DNA of 64,000 bases from Gammaproteobacteria bacterium (lineage in GTDB: Bacteria > Pseudomonadota > Gammaproteobacteria > HK1), in the NCBI GenBank assembly GCA_022824305.1, contig JAJEAD010000076.1, positions 248,001 to 312,000 on the forward strand. The letters are read 5' to 3'. Below the pieces are notes generated by a model, which saw only the letters and a list, made by a program, of their open reading frames with translations, was not told the origin of the DNA and made no database searches. The translations under genes were made by a program, and so were the position numbers. Numbering within the stretch: the stretch's first letter is position 1; each line of letters begins with the position of its first letter. Below are positions 17,404 through 27,283 of this stretch, one piece after another.

Positions 17404-19260
17404 TCAGCCCGGCAGGCCGAAGCGATCCCGGGTCTGCGTGGTGAGGGTGCCGTCCGGCGCCCACCCCCGCAGCTCGTAGTACTCGGGCAGCATTTCCGCG
17501 AGACCGCTGGTCTTGCCCTCGGCCGGACCGACGTTGGCGCCCTCCTCCAGGAGACGCCGGGGCAGCGTGTCGTCGGCCTTCCCGAGGCCCGCCCGGTTGT
17601 TGAAGTCGCGCTCCAGGTTCCAGATGCGCTCGCCCACCTCGGCGAGGCGCTCCGCCGACCACTCGCCGTCGCAGGCGGCATCGATCTGGGGCGCGATGTT
17701 CTCGAGCGTCCAGGCAAAGGTGATGAAGACGCACAGGCCGGTGGAATCGACCGCGGCGGTGGCGTCCTGAAACGCCTTCACGAGAGCCGGCTTGCCTTCG
17801 GTCGCGAGCGGGTCGGTCTTCTCCGGAATTCCGAGAATCTCCGAGGCTACGGTGTAGCTGCGCAGGTGGCAGGCGCCGCGGTTGGCGGTGGCGTAGGTCA
17901 GGCCCATGCCCTGAATGCCGCGCGGGTCGTAGGCGGGAAACTCCTGCCCCTTCACCGTCATCGACAGCTCCGGCCGGCCGTATTTCTCGCAGAGCCGTTT
18001 CGAGCCGAGCCCCAGGTCGAGTCCGAAGCCTTCGCCCCGGGCGGTCAGCTCGGTGACCCGGGCCAACGCCTCGGCCGAGCCGAAATTGAGCTCGATTCCG
18101 CCCGTGGTTTCCTTGTCGATGGCGCCGGTCTCGTAGAGCTCCATCGCCGCCGCCACCGTCGCCCCGAAGGAGATCGGGTCCATGCCGTCCTCGTTGCAGA
18201 GGAAGTTGACGTAGGTGAGGCAATCGAGATCGTCGACCCCGGTATCGCTGCCCAGAGCCCACGCCGCTTCGTACTCGAGCCCCCCGGAGTTGCCCCAGTA
18301 CTCCGGCTTGTTCTCGACCGTGAAGTGCCCCTTGTCGACGGTGGAGATCCGGCCGCAGGCGATGGTGCAGCCGAAGCACGCCGCGTTGGTGGTGAGGTTG
18401 GGCTTGCCGTCGCCGGCGCGGGGCTCCTGCATCGCCTCCGCGGAGATCTTGTGCGCGCCTTCGAACTGCACTTCGCGCATGTTGCGGGTCGGCATCGCGC
18501 CCACTTCGTTGATGACGTTCATCAGGACCTGGGTGCCCATTGCCGGCAGCCCCTGACCGGTGACCGCGTTTTCCGCGAGGACCTGCTTCTGCTCCGAAGT
18601 GACCTTGAGGAAGCGCATCGGGTCCTTGATGCCCGAGACCCCGCGGGTGCCCCGGACCGCTACCGCCTTGAGGTTCTTCGACGCCATCACCGTCCCGACG
18701 CCCGAACGGCCCGCGGCCCGGTGCAGGTCGTTGATGATCGCCGAGTACAGGCACCCCGCTTCGGCGGAACGGCCCACGCAAGCGATGCGGAGCTGCGGGT
18801 CGTTGTACTTCTGATGGAGCAGCTCGTCGGTTTCCCATACCGACTTGCCCCAGAGATCGTCGGCCGGGACGACCTGGGCGTTCTCGTTCTCGACGTAGAG
18901 ATACACCGGCGAGGGCGCCTTGCCCTCGAAGATGATCATGTCCCACCCTGCGTTCTTCATTTCCGCCCCGATGAAGCCCCCCGAGTTCGAGCAGGCCACC
19001 GCCCCGGTCAACGGACTCTTCGTCACCACGCTGTAGCGGCCGCCGGTAGAGGCGCAGGTGCCGGTAAGGGGGCCGGTGGTCATGATCAGCTTGTTCTCGG
19101 GACCGAGCGCATCGCAGCGGGGATCTATCTCGTCGACCAGGTAGCGGGTCGCGAGACCGCGCTGGCCGAGGTACTCGGCCGCCCATTCCATGTTGAGGGG
19201 CTCGGCTTCGGCCGTGCCCTCCGTCAGGTTCACGCGCAGGATTTTCTTGGTCCAACCCAT
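17404..19260 (-). CDS. Tungsten-dependent aldehyde ferredoxin oxidoreductase, catalytic subunit (AorB-like)
   Basis: A 618-residue AOR-family enzyme, typically oxidising aldehydes to carboxylic acids (reversibly in some species) with a tungsten bis-pyranopterin and one [4Fe-4S] cluster. The start MGWTKKILRVNLTEG is canonical and has a good Shine-Dalgarno (GGAGG, 8-base spacing). Cluster ligands are C295-x2-C298-x3-C302 and C510 in DSTGLC, matching C288/C291/C295/C494 of Pyrococcus AOR. AAGRSGVGTVMASKNLKAV, in the N-terminal half, is also diagnostic. It directly follows a four-cluster ferredoxin gene as in Aromatoleum aorAB. The usual NADH-oxidising flavoprotein AorC is absent; CoxM- and CoxS-like genes precede instead. 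Substrate unknown. Confidence 0.92.
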   Translation of the reverse strand: MGWTKKILRVNLTEGTAEAEPLNMEWAAEYLGQRGLATRYLVDEIDPRCDALGPENKLIMTTGPLTGTCASTGGRYSVVTKSPLTGAVACSNSGGFIGAEMKNAGWDMIIFEGKAPSPVYLYVENENAQVVPADDLWGKSVWETDELLHQKYNDPQLRIACVGRSAEAGCLYSAIINDLHRAAGRSGVGTVMASKNLKAVAVRGTRGVSGIKDPMRFLKVTSEQKQVLAENAVTGQGLPAMGTQVLMNVINEVGAMPTRNMREVQFEGAHKISAEAMQEPRAGDGKPNLTTNAACFGCTIACGRISTVDKGHFTVENKPEYWGNSGGLEYEAAWALGSDTGVDDLDCLTYVNFLCNEDGMDPISFGATVAAAMELYETGAIDKETTGGIELNFGSAEALARVTELTARGEGFGLDLGLGSKRLCEKYGRPELSMTVKGQEFPAYDPRGIQGMGLTYATANRGACHLRSYTVASEILGIPEKTDPLATEGKPALVKAFQDATAAVDSTGLCVFITFAWTLENIAPQIDAACDGEWSAERLAEVGERIWNLERDFNNRAGLGKADDTLPRRLLEEGANVGPAEGKTSGLAEMLPEYYELRGWAPDGTLTTQTRDRFGLPG

Positions 19261-19297
19261 CGTGTTTCCTCCAGGCTCTTTCCGTCGGACAGCGCGC

Positions 19298-19771
19298 TCA
19301 GGCGCTGGCGGCGTTGTCGGTCTTCTCCGCCCACGCGCGCATGCGCTCCATGCCGGTAGCGCTGGCGTCGATGTAGGTGATCGCCGCGGTTGGACAGACC
19401 TCTGCGCACTTGGGGTCGCCGCCGCAGAGGTCGCACTTGAAGACCTTTCCGGTATCGACGTCGTAGTTGATGGTGCCGAAGGGACACGCGATGGTGCAGA
19501 CCTTGCACCCGACGCAGACATCCGCCTTGACGTCCTTGGATCCGGTCAGGCTGTTGATGACGATCGCGTCCACCGGGCACGCTTCCATGCACCACGCTTC
19601 ATCGCACTGCGTGCAGGTGTAGGGAACGAAGCGCCCGGCCTCATGGAAGGTGAAGACCTTGATCCGCGACTTCGAGGGATTGAACACCCCCGTGTTCTCG
19701 AACGAGCAGGCCATCTCGCACTGCAGGCAGCCGGTGCACTTGCCCGGGTCGATGTGTAGTGACTTCAGCAT
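19298..19771 (-). CDS. Four-cluster 4Fe-4S ferredoxin-like electron-transfer subunit (AorA-like)
   Basis: A 157-residue protein of the HycB/DmsB type with sixteen cysteines in four groups: KCTGCLQCEMAC, CTQCDEAWCMEACP, CVGCKVCTIACP and CDLCGGDPKCAEVCP, enough for four [4Fe-4S] clusters. It is the small electron-transfer partner encoded immediately before the AOR catalytic gene. The ATG at 19771 has a strong Shine-Dalgarno (GGAGGAG, about 7-base spacing); the upstream open frame is not conserved. In Aromatoleum AOR, AorA subunits polymerise into a conducting filament that links AorB to AorC; the same chain could here feed the adjacent CoxM/CoxS pair. Confidence 0.9.
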   Translation of the reverse strand: MLKSLHIDPGKCTGCLQCEMACSFENTGVFNPSKSRIKVFTFHEAGRFVPYTCTQCDEAWCMEACPVDAIVINSLTGSKDVKADVCVGCKVCTIACPFGTINYDVDTGKVFKCDLCGGDPKCAEVCPTAAITYIDASATGMERMRAWAEKTDNAASA

Positions 19772-19871
19772 AGATTCTCCTCCGCTGGTCCCCCCCGCCC
19801 GGCAGCGCGGCGGTAGGGCAATCATAGCAAAAGCGTGAGCGGCAAGGCCGGCCGGCAGCGCCGGAAGGGGC

Positions 19872-20669
19872 TCATGCCAGCGCTGCCGCCACCGCGCGCC
19901 TGGCCATCACGGTGACCAGGTGCGCGCGGTACTCCTCGCTGGCATGGATATCGGAATTGAGGCCTTCGGGCGAGATCCGGATGTCCGCCACCGCTTCGGG
20001 AAGGAAGCTCCCGGACAGCGCCCGCTCCATCTCCGGAACCCTGAACACACTGGACCCGGCTCCCGTCACCGCAACCCTCACCCCGGCCTCGCCATCCGCC
20101 ACCATCACTCCGACGATCGCGTAGCGCGAAGCGGGATTCGGAAACTTCAGGTAGGCCGCCCGACGGGGAATCGGAAACTCGACCGCGGTCACGATTTCGG
20201 ACGCCTCGAGAGCGGTCTCGAAGAGATCGACGAAGAAGTCGTCAGCGGGAATGCGGCGCGAAGTGGTGTGCACCGTCGCCGCGAGGGCAACCAGCGCGGC
20301 GGGATAGTCGGCGGCGGGGTCGGCGTTCGCGACGGAGCCGCCGAGAGTGCCGCGGTTGCGGACCTGCGGATCGCCGATGCGCGAGGCGAGCGCCGCGAGC
20401 GCGGGTATCGACTCGCGCACTTCGCCGGAACTCGCCACCTCCACGTGGCGGGTCAGCGCGCCAATCCTGACGCCGAGCGGTGTGCGCTCCACGCCCCGGA
20501 GCGCCTCCAGCGACTGCAGGTCGACCAGGTGGGTGGGGGCCGCGAGCCGTTGCTTCAGGGTCGGGATGAGCGTATGGCCGCCGGCGACGAGCTTCGCATC
20601 CTCGTTCGAGCGCAGCACTTGAAGCGCCTCGTCGAGCGACGCCGGGCGAACGTAATCAAAGCGGTACAT
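19872..20669 (-). CDS. FAD-binding medium subunit of a molybdenum hydroxylase-type enzyme (CoxM/XdhA-FAD-like)
   Basis: A 265-residue flavoprotein of the CoxM family. The FAD motifs are AGGHTLIP (29-36) and TLGGSVANA followed by DPAADYP (108-122), close to AGGHS and TIGG of carbon monoxide dehydrogenase. Length and the C-terminal CO_deh_flav_C-like region are normal. It lies 12 bases after the CoxS-like gene and 100 bases before the ferredoxin gene, all leftward. In known enzymes this subunit passes electrons from [2Fe-2S] clusters to quinone or NAD through FAD. The catalytic partner CoxL is missing from the window. Confidence 0.9.
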   Translation of the reverse strand: MYRFDYVRPASLDEALQVLRSNEDAKLVAGGHTLIPTLKQRLAAPTHLVDLQSLEALRGVERTPLGVRIGALTRHVEVASSGEVRESIPALAALASRIGDPQVRNRGTLGGSVANADPAADYPAALVALAATVHTTSRRIPADDFFVDLFETALEASEIVTAVEFPIPRRAAYLKFPNPASRYAIVGVMVADGEAGVRVAVTGAGSSVFRVPEMERALSGSFLPEAVADIRISPEGLNSDIHASEEYRAHLVTVMARRAVAAALA

Positions 20670-20681
20670 GTCGGCCGCCGC

Positions 20682-21155
<474 letters not shown>

Positions 21156-21230
21156 CGGGCTCCCTCTACTCCGGGGCTTGAGAGTTCCTGACGAGAGTGA
21201 TTCGAGTTTCCGGGCTGGGGAGCAAGCCCG

Positions 21231-21695
21231 TCAAGTCGCCTCGACGCCCGGACCGGCGCAGGACAGCGTGCCGGCGAAGCGCGTGAAGAAGTCAGCGGCA
21301 ATCTTGCGCGAAGCTCCGACCACCAGGCGCGATCCGATCTGGGCGAGCTTGCCGCCGACCTGGAGCTCCGCCCGGTAGCGCAGCACGGTCTCCTCGCCGT
21401 CCGCCTCGAGCTCCACGTCGGCCGAGCCCCGGCCGAAGCCGGCCGCGCCGCCCTTGCCGGCGCCGCTTATCGTGTAGCTGGCGGGAGGAACCAGGTTGGA
21501 GAGCTCGATGCGGCTGTCGAAGCGGGCGTTCACCGGCCCGATCCGGGAGCGGATCACGGCGAGGAACTCGCCTTCGGACTGGCGCTCGATGCTCTCGCAT
21601 CCGGGGATGCACTGCTCGAGAACGCGGGGATCGTTGAGAGCCGCCCATACGCGTTCACGCGACGCCGGGATGCGGTATTCGCCGTTGATGTCCAC
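21231..21695 (-). CDS. CoxG-like SRPBCC domain protein
   Basis: A 154-residue START/SRPBCC-fold protein. The start chosen is the GTG of [19 protein letters not shown], because CoxG proteins characteristically begin with that INGEYRI stretch; the frame is open to 21899 but the rest is noise. [19 protein letters not shown] and the C-terminal [13 protein letters not shown] match the family. In Afipia carboxidovorans CoxG recruits CO dehydrogenase to the cytoplasmic membrane. It is first in the leftward line with coxS-like 75 bases on, suggesting the complex made here is also membrane-attached. It is divergent from pyk. Confidence 0.85.
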   Translation of the reverse strand: MDINGEYRIPASRERVWAALNDPRVLEQCIPGCESIERQSEGEFLAVIRSRIGPVNARFDSRIELSNLVPPASYTISGAGKGGAAGFGRGSADVELEADGEETVLRYRAELQVGGKLAQIGSRLVVGASRKIAADFFTRFAGTLSCAGPGVEAT

Positions 21696-21789
21696 CGTCT
21701 TGATAATATACCAGGGCACCCGCCGGTGACTGCCTGCGCGAGGGCGCGGGCGGGTGAGCAGTGCCATCCGCTCCCTGACCCCGACCTGC

Positions 21790-23244
21790 ATGCGCCGCCA
21801 CCGCAACGCCAAGATAATCGCCACTCTCGGGCCCGCGAGCTCCAGCGCGGAGGCGATTCGCGACCTCTTCGTCGCGGGCGCCGACGTGTTCCGGCTCAAC
21901 TTCAGCCACGGCAGGGTGGAAGAGCACCGCGAGCGCCTGGAGCTTCTTCGCCGCCTGGAGCGTCAGACCCGTCGCCCCACCGCCGCGCTGCTCGACCTTC
22001 AGGGTCCCAAGCTTCGCATCGGGCGTTTCGAAGAGGGAAGAGTCCATCTGCGGGAAGGCCGGACCTTCCGGCTCGACCTCGACGACGCGCCGGGCGGCGA
22101 TGAGCGAGTCCGGTTGCCGCACCCGGAGGTGTTCGCGGCGCTCCGTCCGGGAGTGGAGCTGCTGCTCGATGACGGGCGCATCCGGCTCTCGGTGAAGGCC
22201 TCGGGCGCCAACTTCGCCGACACCCTGGTGAGAACGGGAGGTGCCCTGTCCGACAACAAGGGCGTGAACGTCCCCGACGTCGTGCTGCCCCTGTCACCCT
22301 TCACCGGGAAGGACGAGCAGGACCTCAAGACAGGCCTCGAGCTCGGTGTCGACTGGGTTGCTCCCTCCTTCATCCAGCGCCCTCAGGACGTGACGGAGCT
22401 GCGCCGGCGCATCGACGGCCGGGCCGCGATCATGGTCAAGCTCGAAAAGCCGGCCGCGCTGGAGTGCCTCACTGAAATCGTCGCTCTCTCCGACGCGGTG
22501 ATGGTCGCGCGCGGCGACCTGGGGGTGGAGCTGCCGCCGGAGCGCGTACCGAGCGTGCAGAAGGCGATAGTGCGCGAGTGCCGCGCGGCGGGACGGCCGG
22601 TGGTGGTCGCCACCCAGATGCTGGAATCGATGATCGAGGCGCCGGTGCCCACGCGGGCCGAGGCCTCGGACGTCGCCTCCGCCGTCTACGACGGCGTCGA
22701 CGCGGTGATGCTCTCCGGTGAGACCGCGGTCGGGCGATACCCGGCGGAAGCGGTGTCCATCATGGACCGCATCATTCGTCACGTGGAGCGTGATGCGCAC
22801 TACCGCCAGGTGGTGGATGCGAACCTTCCCACTCCCCGGGCGACCACCGCGGACGCCATATGCGCCGCGACCCGACGGATCGCGGAGACCATACCGGTGG
22901 CGGCGACGGTGACCTACACGAGCTCGGGGTTCAGCGCGCTGCGCGCGGCGAGGGAACGCCCCAAGGCGCCCATTCTCAGCCTGACTCCGAACCTGGCCAC
23001 GGCGCGGCGGCTGTCCGTGGTTTGGGGAGTGCACGCCCTTCAGAGCGCCGATCCCCGACTGGTGCAGCAGATGGTCGACGACGCCTGCCGCGTCGCGCTG
23101 AAGGAGGGGTTTGCCGACATTGGCGACCAGGTGGTGATCGTGGCCGGACTTCCCTTCGGCCGGTCCGGGACCACCAACATGATCCGGGTCGCGCGCATTC
23201 CCGACCCGGCCGAAGCCGGGGCCGCGCCGGGCACGACCGGCTGA
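21790..23244 (+). CDS. pyk: Pyruvate kinase
   Basis: Converts phosphoenolpyruvate and ADP to pyruvate and ATP in lower glycolysis. The 484-residue protein from ATG (MRRHRNAKIIATLGPASSS) has the signature IMVKLEKPAALECL with the catalytic lysine, then MVARGDLGVELPPERVP and ATQMLESMIEAPVPTRAE, and a C-terminal regulatory domain. A GTG at 21754 would add 12 residues unlike the family start. It is divergent from the CoxG-like gene and tail-to-tail with the small membrane protein gene. Confidence 0.95.
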   Translation: MRRHRNAKIIATLGPASSSAEAIRDLFVAGADVFRLNFSHGRVEEHRERLELLRRLERQTRRPTAALLDLQGPKLRIGRFEEGRVHLREGRTFRLDLDDAPGGDERVRLPHPEVFAALRPGVELLLDDGRIRLSVKASGANFADTLVRTGGALSDNKGVNVPDVVLPLSPFTGKDEQDLKTGLELGVDWVAPSFIQRPQDVTELRRRIDGRAAIMVKLEKPAALECLTEIVALSDAVMVARGDLGVELPPERVPSVQKAIVRECRAAGRPVVVATQMLESMIEAPVPTRAEASDVASAVYDGVDAVMLSGETAVGRYPAEAVSIMDRIIRHVERDAHYRQVVDANLPTPRATTADAICAATRRIAETIPVAATVTYTSSGFSALRAARERPKAPILSLTPNLATARRLSVVWGVHALQSADPRLVQQMVDDACRVALKEGFADIGDQVVIVAGLPFGRSGTTNMIRVARIPDPAEAGAAPGTTG

Positions 23245-23279
23245 CGACCGCGAAGGGGCTCCGGCCGTCCGGAACGCGC

Positions 23280-23435
23280 TCAGTGCAGGTCGAAGAAGGC
23301 CCCGATCAGGATGATGGCGAAGAGCCCGGCGAAGCCGAAGAGCACGTTCGACACGGCACGGTCCTTCCCCCGCATCTCGTAGCCGAGCCACGCCAGCACG
23401 AGCGACAGCGCGAGGAGAATGAAGACGGCACGCAC
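23280..23435 (-). CDS. Small two-segment membrane protein, unknown
   Basis: A 51-residue frame starting at GTG: two hydrophobic stretches (FILLALSLVLAWLGY and VLFGFAGLFAIILIGAFF) joined by a short basic loop (EMRGKDRAV). It begins 24 bases after the dsbC stop in the same direction and ends on the far side of pyk. The clean alternation of hydrophobic and charged residues supports it being real, but no family was recognised. Confidence 0.5.
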   Translation of the reverse strand: MRAVFILLALSLVLAWLGYEMRGKDRAVSNVLFGFAGLFAIILIGAFFDLH

Positions 23436-23458
23436 CGGCGGCTGCGCCCCGGCCGCCT

Positions 23459-24184
23459 TCAGCCTTCGCCCGCGTCGTCTTCCAGGTACGATCGGAGCTC
23501 GTTCGGGGGCACGTAACCTCCAATCAGGGCCCCGGACTCGAGCACCAGGGCCGGAGTTCCCCGGATTCCGACCTCTTCCCCCGCGCGGTAGTGGGCGCTC
23601 ACCGGATTGTCGCAGCTTCGCTCGGGCACGGGACGGCCGAACTTGGCGTCGCCGATGGCCTGGTGGGGATCGCTCGAGCACCACACCGATACCGTCTTGT
23701 CGTAGGACGCGGACGGAATCCCGGCTCGGGGATAGGCGACGTAGCGAATCGCTATCCCCAGGCCGTTGTACTCCGCCATCTGGCCGTGCAGGCGCGCGCA
23801 ATAGCCGCAGTCCACATCGGTGAACACGGTGACGGTGTGCTTCGCGGGGGTGGGGGCGAACACGATCATCGAGTCTTCGCCGAGCGCATCGAGCACCTGC
23901 AGGCGGGCCTTCCCGCGCCACTCCTCGCTCAGATTGCGGCCCGCCTCGATGTCGTAGAGGTCCCCGCGCAGGGCATAGCGCCCGTCGGCGGAGAAGAAGT
24001 AGGTGTTCTGCCCCCTCATCACCCGGTAGAAGCCATCCAGGGCGGAGGGCGCCACGACGTCGGGCTCCTCACCGGCAAACACTTCCGCCAGCACCGCACG
24101 CAGCGCGGCCGGGACTTCCTGCGCGGAAGAGTGGACAAGGGGAAGGAGCGCGATGCAGGCCGCGAAGGCCAATCGAGTGAGCAT
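23459..24184 (-). CDS. dsbC: Thiol:disulfide interchange protein DsbC
   Basis: Periplasmic disulfide isomerase, kept reduced by DsbD in known systems. The 241-residue protein has a signal peptide (MLTRLAFAACIALLPLVHSSA), an N-terminal dimerisation domain, and a thioredoxin domain with the active site DVDCGYCARLH and the cis-proline loop GTPALVLESG. A second cysteine pair (WCSSD, SCDNP) is as in E. coli DsbC. It follows xerD in the same direction, the order seen in other gammaproteobacteria. About 24 bases later comes a small membrane protein gene. Confidence 0.93.
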   Translation of the reverse strand: MLTRLAFAACIALLPLVHSSAQEVPAALRAVLAEVFAGEEPDVVAPSALDGFYRVMRGQNTYFFSADGRYALRGDLYDIEAGRNLSEEWRGKARLQVLDALGEDSMIVFAPTPAKHTVTVFTDVDCGYCARLHGQMAEYNGLGIAIRYVAYPRAGIPSASYDKTVSVWCSSDPHQAIGDAKFGRPVPERSCDNPVSAHYRAGEEVGIRGTPALVLESGALIGGYVPPNELRSYLEDDAGEG

Positions 24185-24318
24185 GAAGCCCTCCTGGTCT
24201 TGATCCGATCCGGGGCAGCGCTGCGGCCATCATAACCACAATGCCACGGCGCAACGCGAGCCCGGGCGCACGCGAGGGTCGCCGGGCGCTCGTCCGGCCT
24301 CCACCCCGGCCCCGAGCC

Positions 24319-25203
24319 TCATCCCCTCGGATGATGCTCGGCGTGAATCTGTCTGAGTCGCTCTCTCGCCACGTGGGTGTAGATCTGGGTGGTCGAAAGG
24401 TCGCTGTGTCCAAGGAGCATCTGCAGCACACGCAGGTCCGCGCCGTGGTTCAGAAGGTGGGTGGCGAATGCGTGGCGGAGCGTATGCGGAGATATCTCGC
24501 GCGGGATTCCGGCGCGCCGCGCGTAGCGCTTGATCGCCTGCCAGAACGCCTGACGGGAGATGGCCTTCGCCCGGCGACTGGGGAAGAGCGCGTCGCAGAG
24601 CCGTCCGCCCAGTATCTCGGGGCGGCCGGTCCCGAGGTATCGGTCCAGCCAGTCGGAGGCCTCCTCGCCGAAGGGCACGAGGCGCTCCTTGCTCCCCTTG
24701 CCGGTCACCCGCACGGTGCTCTGGGCGCGGTTTACCCGAGCGAGCGTGAGACCCACCAGCTCCGACACCCGCAGTCCGGATGCGTAGAGAAGCTCGAGCA
24801 TCGTCCGGTCCCGCAGACCCAGCGGGGTCGATACGTCCGGCGCCGCGAGGAGGTCCTCGACCTCCGACTCGCTCAGGACTCCCGGGAGGCGGCGGGCCAG
24901 CCGCGGTGACTCGAGCCGGGCACTCGGGTCGAAGTCCAGCGCGCCCCGGTCCACCTGGTAGCGATAGAAGCGCCGGAGCGCGGACAGTCGCCGGGCGACG
25001 GTGCGCACCGGTGTGCCGATCTGCTCCTCCATGAAGTCGGACAGGTCGCTCGAAGCGAGCGCCAGCAGTCCCCCGCCGCGCTCCTCCGCCCAGGCGGAGA
25101 ATCGCAACAGGTCGCCGCGGTACGCGGCCAGGGTGTTCTCCGCGAGGCCTCTCTCCATCCACAGGCGATCGAGAAAGTCCTCGATGAGGTCGCGGTCGCT
25201 CAG
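24319..25203 (-). CDS. xerD: Tyrosine recombinase XerD, apparent CTG start
   Basis: Chromosome-dimer resolution recombinase acting at dif with XerC and FtsK. Catalytic residues R145, K169, H240, R243, H266 and Y275 match E. coli XerD, and the ending [10 protein letters not shown] is typical. Family alignment requires the protein to begin near [15 protein letters not shown]. The only codon fitting is a CTG at 25203 that overlaps the rplS stop (CTGA), with AAGGAG five bases upstream. The first ATG (25158) would remove 15 conserved residues and has no ribosome site. From CTG the length is 294 residues (E. coli 298). It is coupled to rplS and the S16 operon; housekeeping, not phage. Confidence 0.92.
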   Translation of the reverse strand: MSDRDLIEDFLDRLWMERGLAENTLAAYRGDLLRFSAWAEERGGGLLALASSDLSDFMEEQIGTPVRTVARRLSALRRFYRYQVDRGALDFDPSARLESPRLARRLPGVLSESEVEDLLAAPDVSTPLGLRDRTMLELLYASGLRVSELVGLTLARVNRAQSTVRVTGKGSKERLVPFGEEASDWLDRYLGTGRPEILGGRLCDALFPSRRAKAISRQAFWQAIKRYARRAGIPREISPHTLRHAFATHLLNHGADLRVLQMLLGHSDLSTTQIYTHVARERLRQIHAEHHPRG

Positions 25204-25544
25204 ATCTTCTCCTTGATGCGGGCGGCGCGCCCGGTCCGGCCGCGCAGGTAGTAGAGCTTTGCGCGTCGCACGTCGCCGCGCCGCTTCACCTCTACTTCGC
25301 TGATCTGGGGGCTGTAGGTCTGGAAGACACGCTCCACTCCCTCGCCGTGAGACAGCTTCCGAACCGTGAACGAAGAGTTGAGCCCGCGTTTGCGCTTCGC
25401 AATCACGACCCCTTCGAAGTTCTGCAGGCGCTCCCGTGTTCCTTCGCGGACTCTGACTTTGACCACGACCGTGTCGCCAGGCCCGAAGGCGGGAAGCTCG
25501 CGGGTCATCTGCTCCGCTTCTATCTGCGCGATGATGTTGCTCAT
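25200..25544 (-). CDS. rplS: 50S ribosomal protein L19
   Basis: Ribosomal protein at the 30S-50S interface. The 114-residue sequence [13 protein letters not shown]..., with [16 protein letters not shown] and [12 protein letters not shown], is canonical for L19. Its ATG overlaps the trmD stop (ATGA), and its stop overlaps the proposed CTG start of xerD. It is the fourth gene of the rpsP-rimM-trmD-rplS operon. Confidence 0.97.
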   Translation of the reverse strand: MSNIIAQIEAEQMTRELPAFGPGDTVVVKVRVREGTRERLQNFEGVVIAKRKRGLNSSFTVRKLSHGEGVERVFQTYSPQISEVEVKRRGDVRRAKLYYLRGRTGRAARIKEKI

Positions 25545-26323
25545 GGGAAGGTACTCGCTGTATTGATCGTCGCCGGGCGCATCGAAGACGCGTTCTCGGT
25601 CTTGAACTCGTCCAGCAGCGTCCGTTTCTCGGCATTGAGTTGATGCTCGTTCAGCAGGTCCGGCCGGCGCAGCCAGGTCCGGCCAAGGGCCTGCTTGAGG
25701 CGCCAGCGACGGATCGCGTCGTGGTCTCCCCCAAGCAGCACGTCGGGAACGCGCCGACCGTCGCATTCCCGGGGACGGGTGTAGTGTGGATGCTCGAGCA
25801 GGCCTCTCTCGAAAGACTCCTCTCCGGCGGAGTCCTCGTGACCGAGCGCTCCCGGCAGGCAGCGGATGAGCGCCTCGACGACCACCATCGCCGCGAGCTC
25901 TCCTCCGCTCAGCAGGTAGTCGCCGAGGGAGAGCTCCTCGTCCACTTCGGACTCGATCAGACGCTCGTCCACACCTTCGTAGCGTCCGCAGACCAGGATC
26001 AGTCGTTCTCGTCGGCCGAGCTCACGGACTCCGGCCTGGTCGAGACGACGCCCCTGCGGGCTCAGGTAGACGACGTGCGCGTCTTCCCCCAGCCGGGAGC
26101 GTGCCGATCTGACGGCATCGCGCATCGGCTCGAAGAGCATGACCATGCCCGCTCCGCCCCCGTAGGGACGGTCATCCACCCGGCGTGCCCGGTCCGCGGT
26201 GCAATCACGCGGGTTGACGGCGTGAAACTTCACCAGCCCCGACTCGATCGCCCGGCCCGCGATGCCGTAATCGGTGAGCGCATCGAACATCTCGGGAAAG
26301 ATGGAGACCACGGCAATTTCCAT
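25541..26323 (-). CDS. trmD: tRNA (guanine-N1)-methyltransferase TrmD
   Basis: SPOUT-class enzyme methylating G37 of tRNAs to prevent frameshifting. It is 260 residues from [21 protein letters not shown] second ATG five codons upstream (26338) overlaps the rimM stop as ATGA and could be the real start. The trefoil-knot SAM site is seen in [16 protein letters not shown] and [15 protein letters not shown], and the C-terminal RRPDLL region is normal. The order rpsP-rimM-trmD-rplS is the standard proteobacterial operon. Confidence 0.96.
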   Translation of the reverse strand: MEIAVVSIFPEMFDALTDYGIAGRAIESGLVKFHAVNPRDCTADRARRVDDRPYGGGAGMVMLFEPMRDAVRSARSRLGEDAHVVYLSPQGRRLDQAGVRELGRRERLILVCGRYEGVDERLIESEVDEELSLGDYLLSGGELAAMVVVEALIRCLPGALGHEDSAGEESFERGLLEHPHYTRPRECDGRRVPDVLLGGDHDAIRRWRLKQALGRTWLRRPDLLNEHQLNAEKRTLLDEFKTENASSMRPATINTASTFP

Positions 26324-26334
26324 TCGAGCGCCGG

Positions 26335-26850
26335 TCATGGGTCCGCGAACCAGTCGACCACGATGGTCCCGGTCTCGAAGTCGACGCGACGCACACTGCG
26401 GCCGGGCACGAAGGGAATGAGGACTTCCGTGCCTCCCTCCTGCACCACCATGACGTCGTGTGCGCCGGTTTCCATCAGCCGCTGCACCCGGCCAAGCGGG
26501 CTCCCGTTCGCGTCCTCCACCTCGAGCCCGACCAGGTCGCACCAGTAGTACTCGTCCGGCGCCAGGGCCGGGAGCTGGGTACGGGAGACCGCGATGTCGG
26601 CTCCCGCCAGACGCTGTGCGGACTCGCGATCTTCCAGCCCCGCCAGTTGCGCCACGAATGCCGCGCCATGGGGGCGGCCGCCGAGCACATCGAAGGATTT
26701 CCAGTCGCCGCCCCGGCCCAGCTGCCAGGGCCGATACTCGAGAATGCGCGACGGGGGCTCCGTCGCGGAACGGACCTTCAGCCAGCCGTGGACGCCATAG
26801 GCGCCGCTGACTCGTCCGATGGGAACCCGCCGCCCGGCCCAAGCGTCCAT
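26335..26850 (-). CDS. rimM: 16S rRNA processing protein RimM
   Basis: Assembly factor for the 30S head that binds S19. The 171-residue protein has the N-terminal RimM barrel ([18 protein letters not shown]) and the C-terminal PRC-barrel-like part ([26 protein letters not shown]). The DEYYWCDL and IPFV motifs are diagnostic. It lies between rpsP (30 bases) and trmD in the S16 operon. Confidence 0.95.
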   Translation of the reverse strand: MDAWAGRRVPIGRVSGAYGVHGWLKVRSATEPPSRILEYRPWQLGRGGDWKSFDVLGGRPHGAAFVAQLAGLEDRESAQRLAGADIAVSRTQLPALAPDEYYWCDLVGLEVEDANGSPLGRVQRLMETGAHDVMVVQEGGTEVLIPFVPGRSVRRVDFETGTIVVDWFADP

Positions 26851-26880
26851 GACCTGCCGCGCTTCCCGAGCACCGAGTCG

Positions 26881-27168
26881 TCAGCCGGCGTCGGCGCTCG
26901 CCGGCGCCCCGTTTGCCTTCGATGCCTCGCGGGCCTGCGCCTTCAGCAACTTCGCGACCGCGGCGGAAGTCTTCGCACCGTTGTCACGCCAGTGCCGGAC
27001 CCGCTCGGTGTCGATGCGAATGGGCACCTCGGCGCCGGTCGCGATCGGGTTGTAGAAGCCCACGCGCTCGATGAAGCGGCCATCGCGCGGCGCGCGGCTG
27101 TCCGCGACTACGACGTGGTAGAAGGGGCGCCGCTTGGCCCCCGCTCTGGCTAGACGGATCGTGACCAT
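26881..27168 (-). CDS. rpsP: 30S ribosomal protein S16
   Basis: First gene of the S16 operon. The 95-residue protein starts [20 protein letters not shown] and contains [14 protein letters not shown], both canonical. The C-terminal tail after residue 80 is Ala/Lys-rich, as in many proteobacterial S16 proteins. A sigma-70-like promoter lies about 75 bases upstream. Confidence 0.97.
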   Translation of the reverse strand: MVTIRLARAGAKRRPFYHVVVADSRAPRDGRFIERVGFYNPIATGAEVPIRIDTERVRHWRDNGAKTSAAVAKLLKAQAREASKANGAPASADAG

Positions 27169-27241
27169 GGGGAAATCTCTTCAGGACCTCTGTCGCGCGG
27201 GCTTCCGTGGAATCGTGCGCCCCGCTTCGGGAAAACGGCGC

Positions 27242-27271
27242 ATTTTACGGAAATGCGCAAGCCCCTGGCAA
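27242..27271 (-). promoter_or_regulatory. Candidate sigma-70 promoter of the rpsP operon
   Basis: Read leftward: TTGCCA (27271-27266), an 18-base spacer, then TAAAAT (27247-27242). Each hexamer matches consensus at five of six positions, unusual in this GC-rich sequence. It is placed in the gap between ffh and rpsP, about 75 bases before the rpsP start. Confidence 0.6.
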
Positions 27272-27283
27272 ACTGCGGAGCTC

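Noticed and set aside
17404..19260. AOR as the missing CoxL large subunit itself
   Set aside because: AOR has a different fold and cofactor (tungsten bis-pyranopterin with a 4Fe-4S cluster). The CxxCxxxC and DSTGLC motifs place it firmly in the AOR family.
24319..25203. XerD as a phage or integron integrase marking a mobile element
   Set aside because: Residue-level match to housekeeping XerD including the [10 protein letters not shown] end, and standard position between rplS and dsbC.
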